From: Paractinoplanes pyxinae
GTDB taxonomy: Bacteria > Actinomycetota > Actinomycetes > Mycobacteriales > Micromonosporaceae
DNA length: 64,000 bases
Direction: 5' to 3'
NCBI RefSeq assembly: GCF_026626335.1
Contig: NZ_JAPNTZ010000003.1
Span: forward strand, 186,001 to 250,000
Both the position numbers and the translations under genes were made by a program. The notes under the pieces are model-generated. The model worked only from the letters and a program-made list of their open reading frames with translations, did not search any database and was not told the origin of the DNA. This document shows, in pieces, positions 43,562 to 53,676 of the stretch (within the stretch, counting starts at the first letter, position 1; the number at the start of each line of letters is the position of its first letter).

Positions 43562-44860
43562 ATGTTCCGTCCGACAAGGGCTGCCCTGACCGTCTCGGTC
43601 GCCGCGCTCGCCCTGCTCACTGTCGGCGCCGTGTTCGGGCTGCGCGAGCCTGCGCAGCCCGGACCGCGGGCCGTGTCGGTGCTGCCGGTCGATCAGCGCG
43701 CCAAGGCCATCGAGCGCGCCCAGCAGCGCCTGCGCACGCTTCCCGGTGATTACCGCACGTGGGCTGAGCTTGGTTCGGCGTACGTGGAACAGGCCCGCAT
43801 CACCGCCGACCCCAGCCGATACCCGCTGGCCGAGGCGGCGCTGCGGCGCTCACTGGCCGTCAAAGGGAATCCCGACGCGCTGACCGGACTGGGCGCGCTG
43901 GCCAACGCCCGCCACGATTTCGCCGCCGCCAAGGCTTTCGCGCAGCAGGCGCTTCGCGCGAATGCTTTCGACGCGTACGCCTACGGTGTGCTCGCCGACG
44001 CCGAGACTCAGCTCGGAAACGCGCAGTCGGCGACCACAGCCGTGCAGAACATGCTCGATCTGCGACCCGGCTTGGCCGCGTACGCGCGCGGTTCGTACGA
44101 CCTCGAGCAACGCGGCCGCCTGGCGGAGGCGGAAAGCATGATGCGGCGCGCCCTGACCGCCGCGACCGACCCGGCCGACATCGCCTTCTGCCGCAACCAG
44201 TTAGGCGATCTGGCCTGGTTCCGCGGCAATGTGGCGGAGGCGTCGGCCCAGTACGCCGCCGGCCTCGCCATCGACCCGGCCTACCAGCCGTTGTTGCGCG
44301 GTCGTGCACGAATAGCCGCCGCCAACGCTCAATTCGACGCCGCGGTCACCGACGCCGCTGCCGTGGCCACGCGCACCCCCACCCCTGAAACCCTGATGGA
44401 GTACGCCGAATACCTGCGCTTGGCCGGCCGCCCCGCGGAAGCCACCCACCAGCTCACCCTGGCCGAAGCCGCCCACAAACTCTTCGAAGCCAACGGCGGC
44501 CGCGACGACCTGACCGCCGCCCAACTGGCCCTGGCCCGCGGCCAAGTCCCCGAAGCCGTAGCCGCAGCCCAATCCGAGTGGCGCCGCCGCCCCTTCGCCG
44601 AGGTGGCCGACATCCTGGCCCACACCCTGCACAAAGCCGGCCGCGATGCCGAAGCGCTCACCTTCGCGCAAAAGGCCGTCACGCAGAACCCGGACAACGC
44701 CGCGTACGCCTTCCACCTGGCCCAGATCCACCTGGCCCTGGGCCACCGCCCCGAGGCCCGCGCCCTGCTGACGAAGGTCCGCGCGCTGAACCCGCACTTC
44801 TCCGCCACCGACGCTCCCATCGCCGCCCAAGCCCTGACCGAGTTGGAGGCCCAGCCGTGA
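43562..44860 (+). CDS. Membrane-anchored TPR protein
   Basis: A 432-aa protein with one N-terminal membrane helix (residues 7-27) and extracytoplasmic tetratricopeptide repeats throughout (about eight, such as TWAELGSAYVEQARI and AYAFHLAQIHLALGHRPEA). TPRs mediate protein contacts, so it may scaffold DUF4331 and the transporter. Starts 1 bp after the DUF4331 stop and overlaps the next gene by GTGA. Confidence 0.85.
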   Translation: MFRPTRAALTVSVAALALLTVGAVFGLREPAQPGPRAVSVLPVDQRAKAIERAQQRLRTLPGDYRTWAELGSAYVEQARITADPSRYPLAEAALRRSLAVKGNPDALTGLGALANARHDFAAAKAFAQQALRANAFDAYAYGVLADAETQLGNAQSATTAVQNMLDLRPGLAAYARGSYDLEQRGRLAEAESMMRRALTAATDPADIAFCRNQLGDLAWFRGNVAEASAQYAAGLAIDPAYQPLLRGRARIAAANAQFDAAVTDAAAVATRTPTPETLMEYAEYLRLAGRPAEATHQLTLAEAAHKLFEANGGRDDLTAAQLALARGQVPEAVAAAQSEWRRRPFAEVADILAHTLHKAGRDAEALTFAQKAVTQNPDNAAYAFHLAQIHLALGHRPEARALLTKVRALNPHFSATDAPIAAQALTELEAQP

Positions 44861-46995
44861 AGAGCTTGCTCGTGGTGGCCGGAATGGTGGGCGTCGGATT
44901 CGCCGTCCTACCCGCTGGTGCGGCCGCCGCCCACCCGCTCGGGAACTTCTCGGTCAACCGATCCGCCACGCTGACCGTGCACCCCGACCGGATAGACGCG
45001 CTCGCCATAGCCGACCTGGCCGAGTTGCCAACTTTGCAGGACGAGCCGGCTTCCTGCGAGGAGGCGGCGGCCGCGCTCACCGTGACCGTCAACGACGCGG
45101 CCGTGCGCTGGACGATCGGCGACACATCCCTGACCTATCCCGCAGGTGCAGGCGGTCTGAAGACCAGCCGCCTCGAATGCCGCTTGTCCGCGTCGGCGTC
45201 CTTGACTGCTCCCGCGCGCATCGACGCCGCCAACCGCTTCCGCGACGACCGAATCGGCTGGCGCGAGCTGGTCGCCGTCGGTTCCGGCGTACGCCTGCAG
45301 AACTCGCCGCTACCGACACAGAGCCCAACCAACAACTTGCGCTCATACCCGTCCGACCCCCTCGTTTCCCCGTCGGACGTGCGTTCAGCAACCTTGACCA
45401 CAGTTCCCGATTCCGCCGCGTCCTCGACATCACGAGACCAGGCGTCAGCACCCCCGTCCGCGACGTCGCCGGGCCCTGCGGCGCAAGGCTCATCTCAGGC
45501 AGCGGAATCGCCGGGTCACGTCTCGAGCAGCTCCTTCGCACAGTCGTCCGGTTTGCTGGGCGGCTTCGAGCAGCGGCTGGACGATCTGGTCGGCGGCACC
45601 GAGCTCACTCCGCTGGTCGGCCTGCTGGCCGTTCTGCTGTCCCTCGTGCTCGGCGCCGCGCACGCCGCGCTACCCGGCCACGGCAAGACGGTCATGGCCG
45701 CCTACCTGGCCGGCAGCCAAGGCCGTCCTCGAGACGCAGTCTTAGTCGGCGCGACCGTAACTTTCACGCACACAGCCGGAGTGATCGCCCTCGGCCTCAT
45801 ATTGACAGCAGTCTCCGGCGTGGCCGGCGAAACAGTGCTCGGCTACCTAGGCCTGGCCAGCGGAACCTTAGTAACCACAGTGGGCGTAGGCGCTCTCGTC
45901 CCAGCACTCAGCCGCCGAACCACCACCCACCTGACGCCACCCGACTCAAACGTGCACGCTCATGCAGAAAGCGACACTCAAACCGACGCCCCCGCGCACC
46001 TCGACGACGTCCCTGCGCGCGTTCCTGCAGCAAGCGATGGCGTGGGTGGTGAGCGGTCGGTCGAGGGCGGCGTATCCGTGCATGCTCGCGCAGAAAGCGA
46101 CAGTCGGAGCGAGCATCCTGCGCAGGGCGGCGGGACCACTGTGCTCGTTCATGCAATAAGCGACGGCCTGAATGGTGTGCGGTCGGTTGAGGACGGCCTA
46201 TCCGTGCACGCTCGTGCAGAAAGCGACAGTGAAAACGACGACCCCGCGCATCTCGTCGACGGTTCTGTACATGTTCGTGTAGGGAGCGACGGCTCGGCTG
46301 GTGTGTGGTCGGTTGAGGACTGCGCGTTCGTGCATGCTCGTGCAGAAAGCGACGGTCGGAACGACCATCTTGCGCACGGCAACTGGGTTGCTGTGCACGT
46401 TCGTGCAGTAAGCGATGTCCAGGACGGCGTGCGGTCGCTGGAGAGTGGCGCTTCGGTGCTCGGCTGGGTCGGTGCGCACGACCACGCACCAGGTCAGGAC
46501 GAAGCGCACGGTCGTGGGCAGACGTCAGGTCATGACCACGCCCACGGCCACGATGAATCGCGTGCTCGCAGGCGTGCAATCGGTCGCAGGCGGAGTCACC
46601 ACCACGCTCACGGGCATGGCGAGACGCATGGGCACGGCCATGTCCACGGGCACGGGCACGGGCATACGCACGCTCACGGTGCTGGGCGTTGGGGGCTCGC
46701 CGGGCTCGGGGTCGCCGGTGGGCTTGTGCCCAGTCCGTCGGCGTTGATTGTGTTGCTGGGGGCGGCTGCGCTGGGGCGGACGGTGTTCGGGGTCCTGCTT
46801 GTGATCGCCTATGGATTTGGCATGGCGGCCACGTTGACTGCGGCCGGTTTGTTGCTTGTGCGGCTGCGGCACCGCATCGATGGGCGGTGGCGGTGGGTGG
46901 CTCGCTGGCAGGCTGTTGCGCCGTCGGCTACGGCCGCGCTCATCATCCTTGTGGGGGTGGGCCTGGCCGGCCGTGCGTTGGCCGGCGTCGCGTGA
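44857..46995 (+). CDS. NicO/HupE-type nickel/cobalt transporter with repeat-expanded His-rich loop
   Basis: 712 aa. Signal-like N-terminus followed by AHPLGNFSVNR, an extracellular domain of ~230 residues, then NicO-family membrane helices with HAALPGHGKT and TFTHTAG motifs (about residues 255-315). A cytoplasmic loop of about 250 residues carries four 42-residue tandem repeats (366-533) and a His-rich tract of alternating HGH (about 550-605) able to bind Ni/Co/Zn. The last membrane block has PSPSALIVLLGAAALGR. The usual length is ~350-500, so the loop expansion accounts for the excess. Likely a divalent-metal exporter. GTG start overlapping the TPR stop. Confidence 0.83.
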   Translation: MKSLLVVAGMVGVGFAVLPAGAAAAHPLGNFSVNRSATLTVHPDRIDALAIADLAELPTLQDEPASCEEAAAALTVTVNDAAVRWTIGDTSLTYPAGAGGLKTSRLECRLSASASLTAPARIDAANRFRDDRIGWRELVAVGSGVRLQNSPLPTQSPTNNLRSYPSDPLVSPSDVRSATLTTVPDSAASSTSRDQASAPPSATSPGPAAQGSSQAAESPGHVSSSSFAQSSGLLGGFEQRLDDLVGGTELTPLVGLLAVLLSLVLGAAHAALPGHGKTVMAAYLAGSQGRPRDAVLVGATVTFTHTAGVIALGLILTAVSGVAGETVLGYLGLASGTLVTTVGVGALVPALSRRTTTHLTPPDSNVHAHAESDTQTDAPAHLDDVPARVPAASDGVGGERSVEGGVSVHARAESDSRSEHPAQGGGTTVLVHAISDGLNGVRSVEDGLSVHARAESDSENDDPAHLVDGSVHVRVGSDGSAGVWSVEDCAFVHARAESDGRNDHLAHGNWVAVHVRAVSDVQDGVRSLESGASVLGWVGAHDHAPGQDEAHGRGQTSGHDHAHGHDESRARRRAIGRRRSHHHAHGHGETHGHGHVHGHGHGHTHAHGAGRWGLAGLGVAGGLVPSPSALIVLLGAAALGRTVFGVLLVIAYGFGMAATLTAAGLLLVRLRHRIDGRWRWVARWQAVAPSATAALIILVGVGLAGRALAGVA
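45952..46455 (+). repeat. Four tandem 126-bp repeats inside the NicO gene
   Basis: Units begin at 45952, 46078, 46204 and 46330. Each encodes 42 residues starting VHAxAESD and is itself made of two related 63-bp halves (VHARAESD and VHVRAVSD types), i.e. eight 21-residue half-units. The frame is preserved throughout. Confidence 0.85.
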
Positions 46996-47004
46996 ACTTT
47001 TCGG

Positions 47005-47032
47005 CCGTGCGGGGGCGGGCGCGACCGCACGG
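47005..47032. terminator. Hairpin between convergent transporter and sulfotransferase genes
   Basis: CCGTGCGG and CCGCACGG, an 8-bp perfect stem with a 12-nt loop, lie 10 bp after the NicO stop and 21 bp after the convergent stop. There is no T tract. Confidence 0.5.
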
Positions 47033-47052
47033 ATGCGTTCGGCGAGGGCGGC

Positions 47053-47916
47053 TTACTTCTGCTGGTAGGTGGGGTAGCCGGCCCGCTCGACCAGGTTGCC
47101 TGTGGCCTTGAGGAAAGCCTCGTAGATGTCGTCGTCGAAGTGGTTTTGCCAGTCGCCTGGTTGGCCCTTGCGGTAGTGGGAGACCTTGGCCGTGCCCTGG
47201 CGTTCGTTCATTTTGGTGAAACTGTATTTTTCCAGGGTTTGCGCCAGTTCGGCCGGTGGCAGGATGATGCCGCAGTGGCGTAGCAGGGCTTCCATCTCCT
47301 CCGCCTGCTTGTCGCCGGTCAGGTCTTCGTAGCGGACCAGGCGCACCTCGTCCGTGGCGGGCGCGTCGATCCAGGAGCGCAGCACGTTGAAGCGGCCCTT
47401 CTTGGCCAGGTCGTCGATCAACCAGAGCATGCCCTCTTTGCGGGGCTTCTCGACCAGCACGCGGCGCTGCTCGAGGACGTCGCCCATGGGGCCGTGGGAG
47501 TTGCGCGTCGAGAAATAGCTGGAGACGAGCATGTCGCGGGGGTCGCGCATCACGAAGAAGGCGCGGTATTTCTCTGGTTTCGGCATTTTGTCGAAGCGGG
47601 CGCGGGGGATGAACATCGACAGGCCGATGCGCCGGCGGGGGACGACCTGGGGGTGCTTCCAGTTGTAGAAGCGCGGGTCGTACGTGAGCAGGCCGCTGTG
47701 GCGATAGATCACCGGGTCGCTGAACACTGCCTTGATCCACTGGCTGGCGGTCTTGCGGATGGCGCAGTGGTAGACGTTTTCGATTTCGCTGCGTGTGGCC
47801 ACGGGCACGGTGAGTCGCAGCCGGGCGTTGTACGCCTCGAGCTGGGTGCGGCGTGCCAGGACGCGCACCGATTCCGGCGCGTTCTGCTTGGCGTACATGA
47901 CAGCGTTGTTGAACAT
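47053..47916 (-). CDS. Sulfotransferase-domain protein
   Basis: A 287-aa cytosolic enzyme with the PAPS-binding loops of sulfotransferases: AIRKTASQWIKAVF (5'-phosphosulfate loop variant) and FFVMRDPRDMLVSSYFS (3'-phosphate loop), then a C-terminal KVSHYRKGQPGDWQNHF block that also contacts PAPS. The frame continues upstream to a TTG at 48030, but this would run through a strong terminator hairpin (47966-47997), so I set the start at ATG 47916. The acceptor is unknown. Confidence 0.85.
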   Translation of the reverse strand: MFNNAVMYAKQNAPESVRVLARRTQLEAYNARLRLTVPVATRSEIENVYHCAIRKTASQWIKAVFSDPVIYRHSGLLTYDPRFYNWKHPQVVPRRRIGLSMFIPRARFDKMPKPEKYRAFFVMRDPRDMLVSSYFSTRNSHGPMGDVLEQRRVLVEKPRKEGMLWLIDDLAKKGRFNVLRSWIDAPATDEVRLVRYEDLTGDKQAEEMEALLRHCGIILPPAELAQTLEKYSFTKMNERQGTAKVSHYRKGQPGDWQNHFDDDIYEAFLKATGNLVERAGYPTYQQK

Positions 47917-47965
47917 CGTCGAGCCCGTGTCCTTTGCGTACGAAATCGCGGGAGACGCTTGTGGA

Positions 47966-47997
47966 AAAGCGCGCAAGAAATTGATCTTGCGCGCTTT
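47966..47997 (-). terminator. Rho-independent terminator of pepN
   Basis: A 13-bp perfect stem with a 6-nt loop; on the minus strand the 3' arm ends CTTTT, so it terminates leftward transcription. It lies between pepN and the sulfotransferase gene and argues for the shorter sulfotransferase start. Confidence 0.8.
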
Positions 47998-48076
47998 CGT
48001 GTCCACGGACTTTACAACAATTTCGATCAAGTTGGTGAGATTGGGGCCTGAGAGTCTGCTGAGTGTGCGAGAAGGG

Positions 48077-50488
<2,412 letters not shown>

Positions 50489-50568
50489 GCCGACGATCGT
50501 AGGACTTCGTTTACCGATGCGCGTCCCGGTTAAAGCGGACAGAGACGATCATCGACGGAAGGAACCGG

Positions 50569-51153
50569 ATGACTGTGGTGGTACTGGTCGTGCTCTCGCT
50601 CGGCGGACTCGGTCTGCTGGGGGTGGTCGCCCATCGTCAGCACGAGCGGGCGGCGGACCTGCCCCCGGTGCTCCCGGAACCGATCGAGGACCTCACCCAG
50701 CAGGCGTCCGAGGTCGGCGCGGCGGCCGAGCGGGCCCGGCGGGCGGCCGACGAGGCCCGGGCGCGGGTCGACACCGCGGAGGAGCGGCGGGACGAGGCCG
50801 AGTACCGGTATCGCGAGGCGCAGTACGGGCCGGGGCCGGACGAGCCGCGCAAGCTGGTGGAGCGGGCGGCGCTCGAGGCGTACCGGCGCGGCGATCTCAC
50901 CGCGGCCCAGCTCGACGCGATCTGGCGGCACGTGCCCGGCGAGACCACGACCGGCGCCCCCGAAGAGGTCGTGCGGACGGCGAAGCAGCGGTACGAGCAT
51001 GCGGCGGCCGAGGCGGCGCGGGTGCGCCAGCAGGCGTACGTGGCCGGGGTGGCCGCCGAGGTGCTGGCCGAGGAGGAGCGGGTGGCCGAGGGGGAACTGC
51101 TCGCGGCGCAGCGCTCAACCGGCGCCGGTCTGCCCGGCCTGTTCGCGCCCTGA
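50569..51153 (+). CDS. Membrane-anchored coiled-coil protein, unknown function
   Basis: A 194-aa protein with one N-terminal membrane helix (residues 3-20) and long Glu/Arg/Ala-rich coiled coils (about 40-85 and 130-180). No recognised domain. Its last 39 bp overlap the convergent GntR gene. Divergent from pepN. Confidence 0.7.
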   Translation: MTVVVLVVLSLGGLGLLGVVAHRQHERAADLPPVLPEPIEDLTQQASEVGAAAERARRAADEARARVDTAEERRDEAEYRYREAQYGPGPDEPRKLVERAALEAYRRGDLTAAQLDAIWRHVPGETTTGAPEEVVRTAKQRYEHAAAEAARVRQQAYVAGVAAEVLAEEERVAEGELLAAQRSTGAGLPGLFAP

Positions 51154-51795
51154 TCCTCGGCGGCGCCGCTCGACGGCCCAGACGCCCAGCTCGTCGAGGG
51201 CTCTGAGCCGGCGGTCGGCGTCCTCGGTGAGATGCCGGATGGTCAGCGCGCGGGCGGCCTCGGTGTCCCGGGCGGCGAACGCGGCCAGCAGCTCCTTGTG
51301 CGCGCGGCGCAGGCCGTCGCGGTCCGGCGGCTCGGCCGGCGGGGGCGCGCTGCGGGTCGCCGGGTGCAGGAACCAGTGCAGCTTGCGGGAATCGGCCTGG
51401 CGGTTCACCAGACGGTGGAATTCGTGCTCGCGCTGCTCGATCTCGGCCGGTCGCCGCGCGCGGCCCAGGGCCCGGTCGGCGGCGACCAGCTCGTCGAGGC
51501 CGGCCGCGGTGATGCGGGCGGCGACCCGGGCGGCCATCTCGCCCGCGATGCCGGCCTGGATCTGGAACAGGTCGCCGACGTCCTGCCGGGACAGCGGGGC
51601 CACGACATAGCCCCGGTTCGGCTCCAGCTCGACCATGTCCTCGCCGCGAAGAACCAACAGCGCTTCCCGTACGGGTGTGATGCTGAGGCCGAGGCGGCCC
51701 GCCACCTCTTCCAGCCGTACGCGCGTGCCGGGCCGCAGCTCACCCGCCATGATGCGCCCGCGCAGCTCGGCGGCCACCTCTTCCACCGCTCCCAC
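51115..51795 (-). CDS. GntR-family regulator, FadR/FCD subgroup
   Basis: A 226-aa regulator. The winged HTH (about residues 5-70) contains GELRPGTRVRLEEVAGRLGL and SITPVREALLVL; the all-helical FCD domain (about 80-205) carries the His/Asp positions that often bind a metal-assisted carboxylate ligand. The frame is open well upstream into the radical SAM gene; GTG 51795 places the HTH at the N-terminus and lies 20 bp after the radical SAM stop. It probably belongs to that operon and may regulate it. Confidence 0.85.
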   Translation of the reverse strand: MGAVEEVAAELRGRIMAGELRPGTRVRLEEVAGRLGLSITPVREALLVLRGEDMVELEPNRGYVVAPLSRQDVGDLFQIQAGIAGEMAARVAARITAAGLDELVAADRALGRARRPAEIEQREHEFHRLVNRQADSRKLHWFLHPATRSAPPPAEPPDRDGLRRAHKELLAAFAARDTEAARALTIRHLTEDADRRLRALDELGVWAVERRRRGSGREQAGQTGAG

Positions 51796-51815
51796 GAGGA
51801 CCGACCGTATCAAGA

Positions 51816-53132
51816 TCAACCCGGACGGCGGCGCACCTCGGCCGAGCCGCGCCGGGCCAGGCGCCGCACCTGCCCCTCGTGGCGGAAGCGGAAGGTCGAG
51901 CAGCGCGAGTCGCGCAGGCTCGCGTTCATCGAGTGGTACGCGCACCCGCCCATGCAGACCGGCAGGGCGATGCACGACCGGCAGTCCGCGTCGGCGAACG
52001 GGTCGTAGGTGAGCCACTTCGAGAGGCGGTCGCCCGGCTGCGGCCACGACCGCAGGTTGCCGATCACCTCGCCGGGGTCGCCGACCGTCTCGGTGCACTT
52101 GTAGATCTCGCCCCGGGTGCCGATGACCAATTCGTTGTCCCGTACGGCGGTGCAGGGCGCACCGGTGGGGCCGGGCGGCGCGATCGTGGCGAAGCCGAGC
52201 CGGTCGGCCAGCTCCGCGAACTGCCCCTCGGCCTCGGCGAAGGCGGACCGGGGCAGGCAGGCCGTGCGGTAGCGGGCACTGGGCGCCAGCGGGTTCACCT
52301 TGGTCGCGACCACGTGCCCGGGGGCGACGGCTATCCGCCCGGCCAGCCCGGCCGCCGCCAGCTCGTGCAGCAACTGCGGCGCCTGGTCCAGGTTCTCGGA
52401 GTCGAGGTTGACGCGGACCGCCACGTCGATGATGCCGGCCACCGCGATCACGTTGGCCAGCAACTGATCGAAGGTGCCCCGGCCGCCGGCCAGTGGACGG
52501 CGGCGGTCGTGCACCTCGCGCGGGCCGTCGATGGTCACCTGGGCGTTGCGGACGCCGCGGGCGCGCAACTCGCGGGCGGTCGCGGCGGTGAGCAGGTGGC
52601 CGTTGGTGATGATGTCGGCCTCGTACGCCACACCGGCCGCGGCGGCGCGCGCGATGAACTCGTCGGAGAGCGACAGCAGCGCCGGGAGGCCGACCAACGG
52701 TTCACCGCCGTACCAGAGCACCCCGAAATCCCGTACGCGGGAAAGCTTTTGATCGACCAGCCGCAGCAGCTGCCGCTGGACCTCGTCGTCGAGCAGCGAC
52801 GGATGCTTGGCCTCGAAGCAGTACGGGCAGTCGAGGTTGCAGCCGAGGCTGGTCACCACGGTGAGGTGGAACCGGTCCGGGTTCGCGCGGGTCGACTCGT
52901 ACCGCTCCCGCAGCAGCTCGAGCTCGTCGGCGCCGTCGGCGACGATCATCGCGTTGGCCGCCATCGTCTCGAGCAGCCCCGGGTCGGCCGGCGCCTCGTC
53001 GTCGCCCGCGATGAACCGCTGCAACGGCTCGCGCCGGTCGGCCGGCATCGACGTCGTCCGGCCCGACACGCCGTTGTAGACGTGCACGAGCGGGCCGTCC
53101 TCGACCCACACGTTGTACCGGGATTCCCTCAT
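51816..53132 (-). CDS. Radical SAM/SPASM peptide-modifying enzyme
   Basis: A 438-aa enzyme. The [4Fe-4S]-SAM motif is C98-x3-C102-x2-C105 (LGCNLDCPYCFE), followed by LWYGGEPLVG. A SPASM domain at the C-terminus (Cys in CTAVRDNELVIG, YKCTETVG, DCRSCIALPVCMGGC and SRC) should bind auxiliary clusters. The first ~85 residues could be a peptide-binding extension. Such enzymes install thioether or C-C crosslinks in RiPP precursors or activate sulfatases. ATG 53132 overlaps the stop of the 126-aa gene, which makes that protein the prime candidate partner or substrate. Confidence 0.9.
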   Translation of the reverse strand: MRESRYNVWVEDGPLVHVYNGVSGRTTSMPADRREPLQRFIAGDDEAPADPGLLETMAANAMIVADGADELELLRERYESTRANPDRFHLTVVTSLGCNLDCPYCFEAKHPSLLDDEVQRQLLRLVDQKLSRVRDFGVLWYGGEPLVGLPALLSLSDEFIARAAAAGVAYEADIITNGHLLTAATARELRARGVRNAQVTIDGPREVHDRRRPLAGGRGTFDQLLANVIAVAGIIDVAVRVNLDSENLDQAPQLLHELAAAGLAGRIAVAPGHVVATKVNPLAPSARYRTACLPRSAFAEAEGQFAELADRLGFATIAPPGPTGAPCTAVRDNELVIGTRGEIYKCTETVGDPGEVIGNLRSWPQPGDRLSKWLTYDPFADADCRSCIALPVCMGGCAYHSMNASLRDSRCSTFRFRHEGQVRRLARRGSAEVRRRPG

Positions 53133-53509
53133 GACGGGAAAATCTGCCGCAAGGTGGCCGCGGCGTTGGGGCCCCACACGATCACGACGTCGCGCTCGTC
53201 GTTCGATTCGCGGATCCGGCTCACGTCGCGCGCGATGAGAGTGCATTTGGGGCCTCGCAACGGCGACCGGTCCGAGGCGATCGACGCCTCGATGCGTTCG
53301 CGCAGGGACCGCGCGGACTTCGGTCGCGGCGCATCGCCGGCCGCGTCGTTGTCGTCGGAGCTGTCGACGGTCATCCTTCCCACCGTGATGCCGTCGAGGA
53401 AGGCGGTGAGCAATTCGGCGGCCCGGCGAGTGTCGCTGGGAAAGACCGCCATGGATTCCTCGTCGATGACGATGTAGTTGATTCCGGACGCCTCTTCACC
53501 GTTGGGCAT
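53129..53509 (-). CDS. 126-aa protein coupled to the radical SAM enzyme (candidate precursor or accessory)
   Basis: A protein with no family I recognise, starting MPNGEEASGINYIVIDEESM. A central acidic disordered part (residues about 48-62) separates an N-terminal segment with NYIVID and LLTAFLDGITVG from a C-terminal segment CTLIARDVSRIRES ending TLRQIFPS. It has a single Cys. ATGA overlap with the radical SAM gene shows tight coupling. It is long for a RiPP precursor but not excluded; a peptide-recognition accessory is equally possible. Confidence 0.65.
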   Translation of the reverse strand: MPNGEEASGINYIVIDEESMAVFPSDTRRAAELLTAFLDGITVGRMTVDSSDDNDAAGDAPRPKSARSLRERIEASIASDRSPLRGPKCTLIARDVSRIRESNDERDVVIVWGPNAAATLRQIFPS

Positions 53510-53676
53510 TGTCGATCACTCCCGGCCGGATGCTCGCAGAAAAGTCTGACAACAATGATCGAATAGCGGCCTGTCCGGCTATGAACGCTTCCGCCGGTAA
53601 ACGTGAATGTCAATACGCCGAGAAGGCTCCGTTATTGGGATGCGGAGTTTCCGCGGTTCCACTTAGCATTCCGGGC

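Noticed and set aside
45952..46455. Possible CRISPR or intergenic repeat array
   Set aside because: Units are contiguous, coding, in frame, and lack alternating unique spacers of constant size.
45908..46579. Antisense frame with repeated LHERA motifs over the NicO repeats
   Set aside because: The repetition is inherited from the 126-bp repeats in the sense gene; the sense product has family motifs on both sides of the repeats.
47917..48030. N-terminal extension of the sulfotransferase from TTG 48030
   Set aside because: It would include the perfect terminator hairpin at 47966-47997 and sequence with no match to sulfotransferases.
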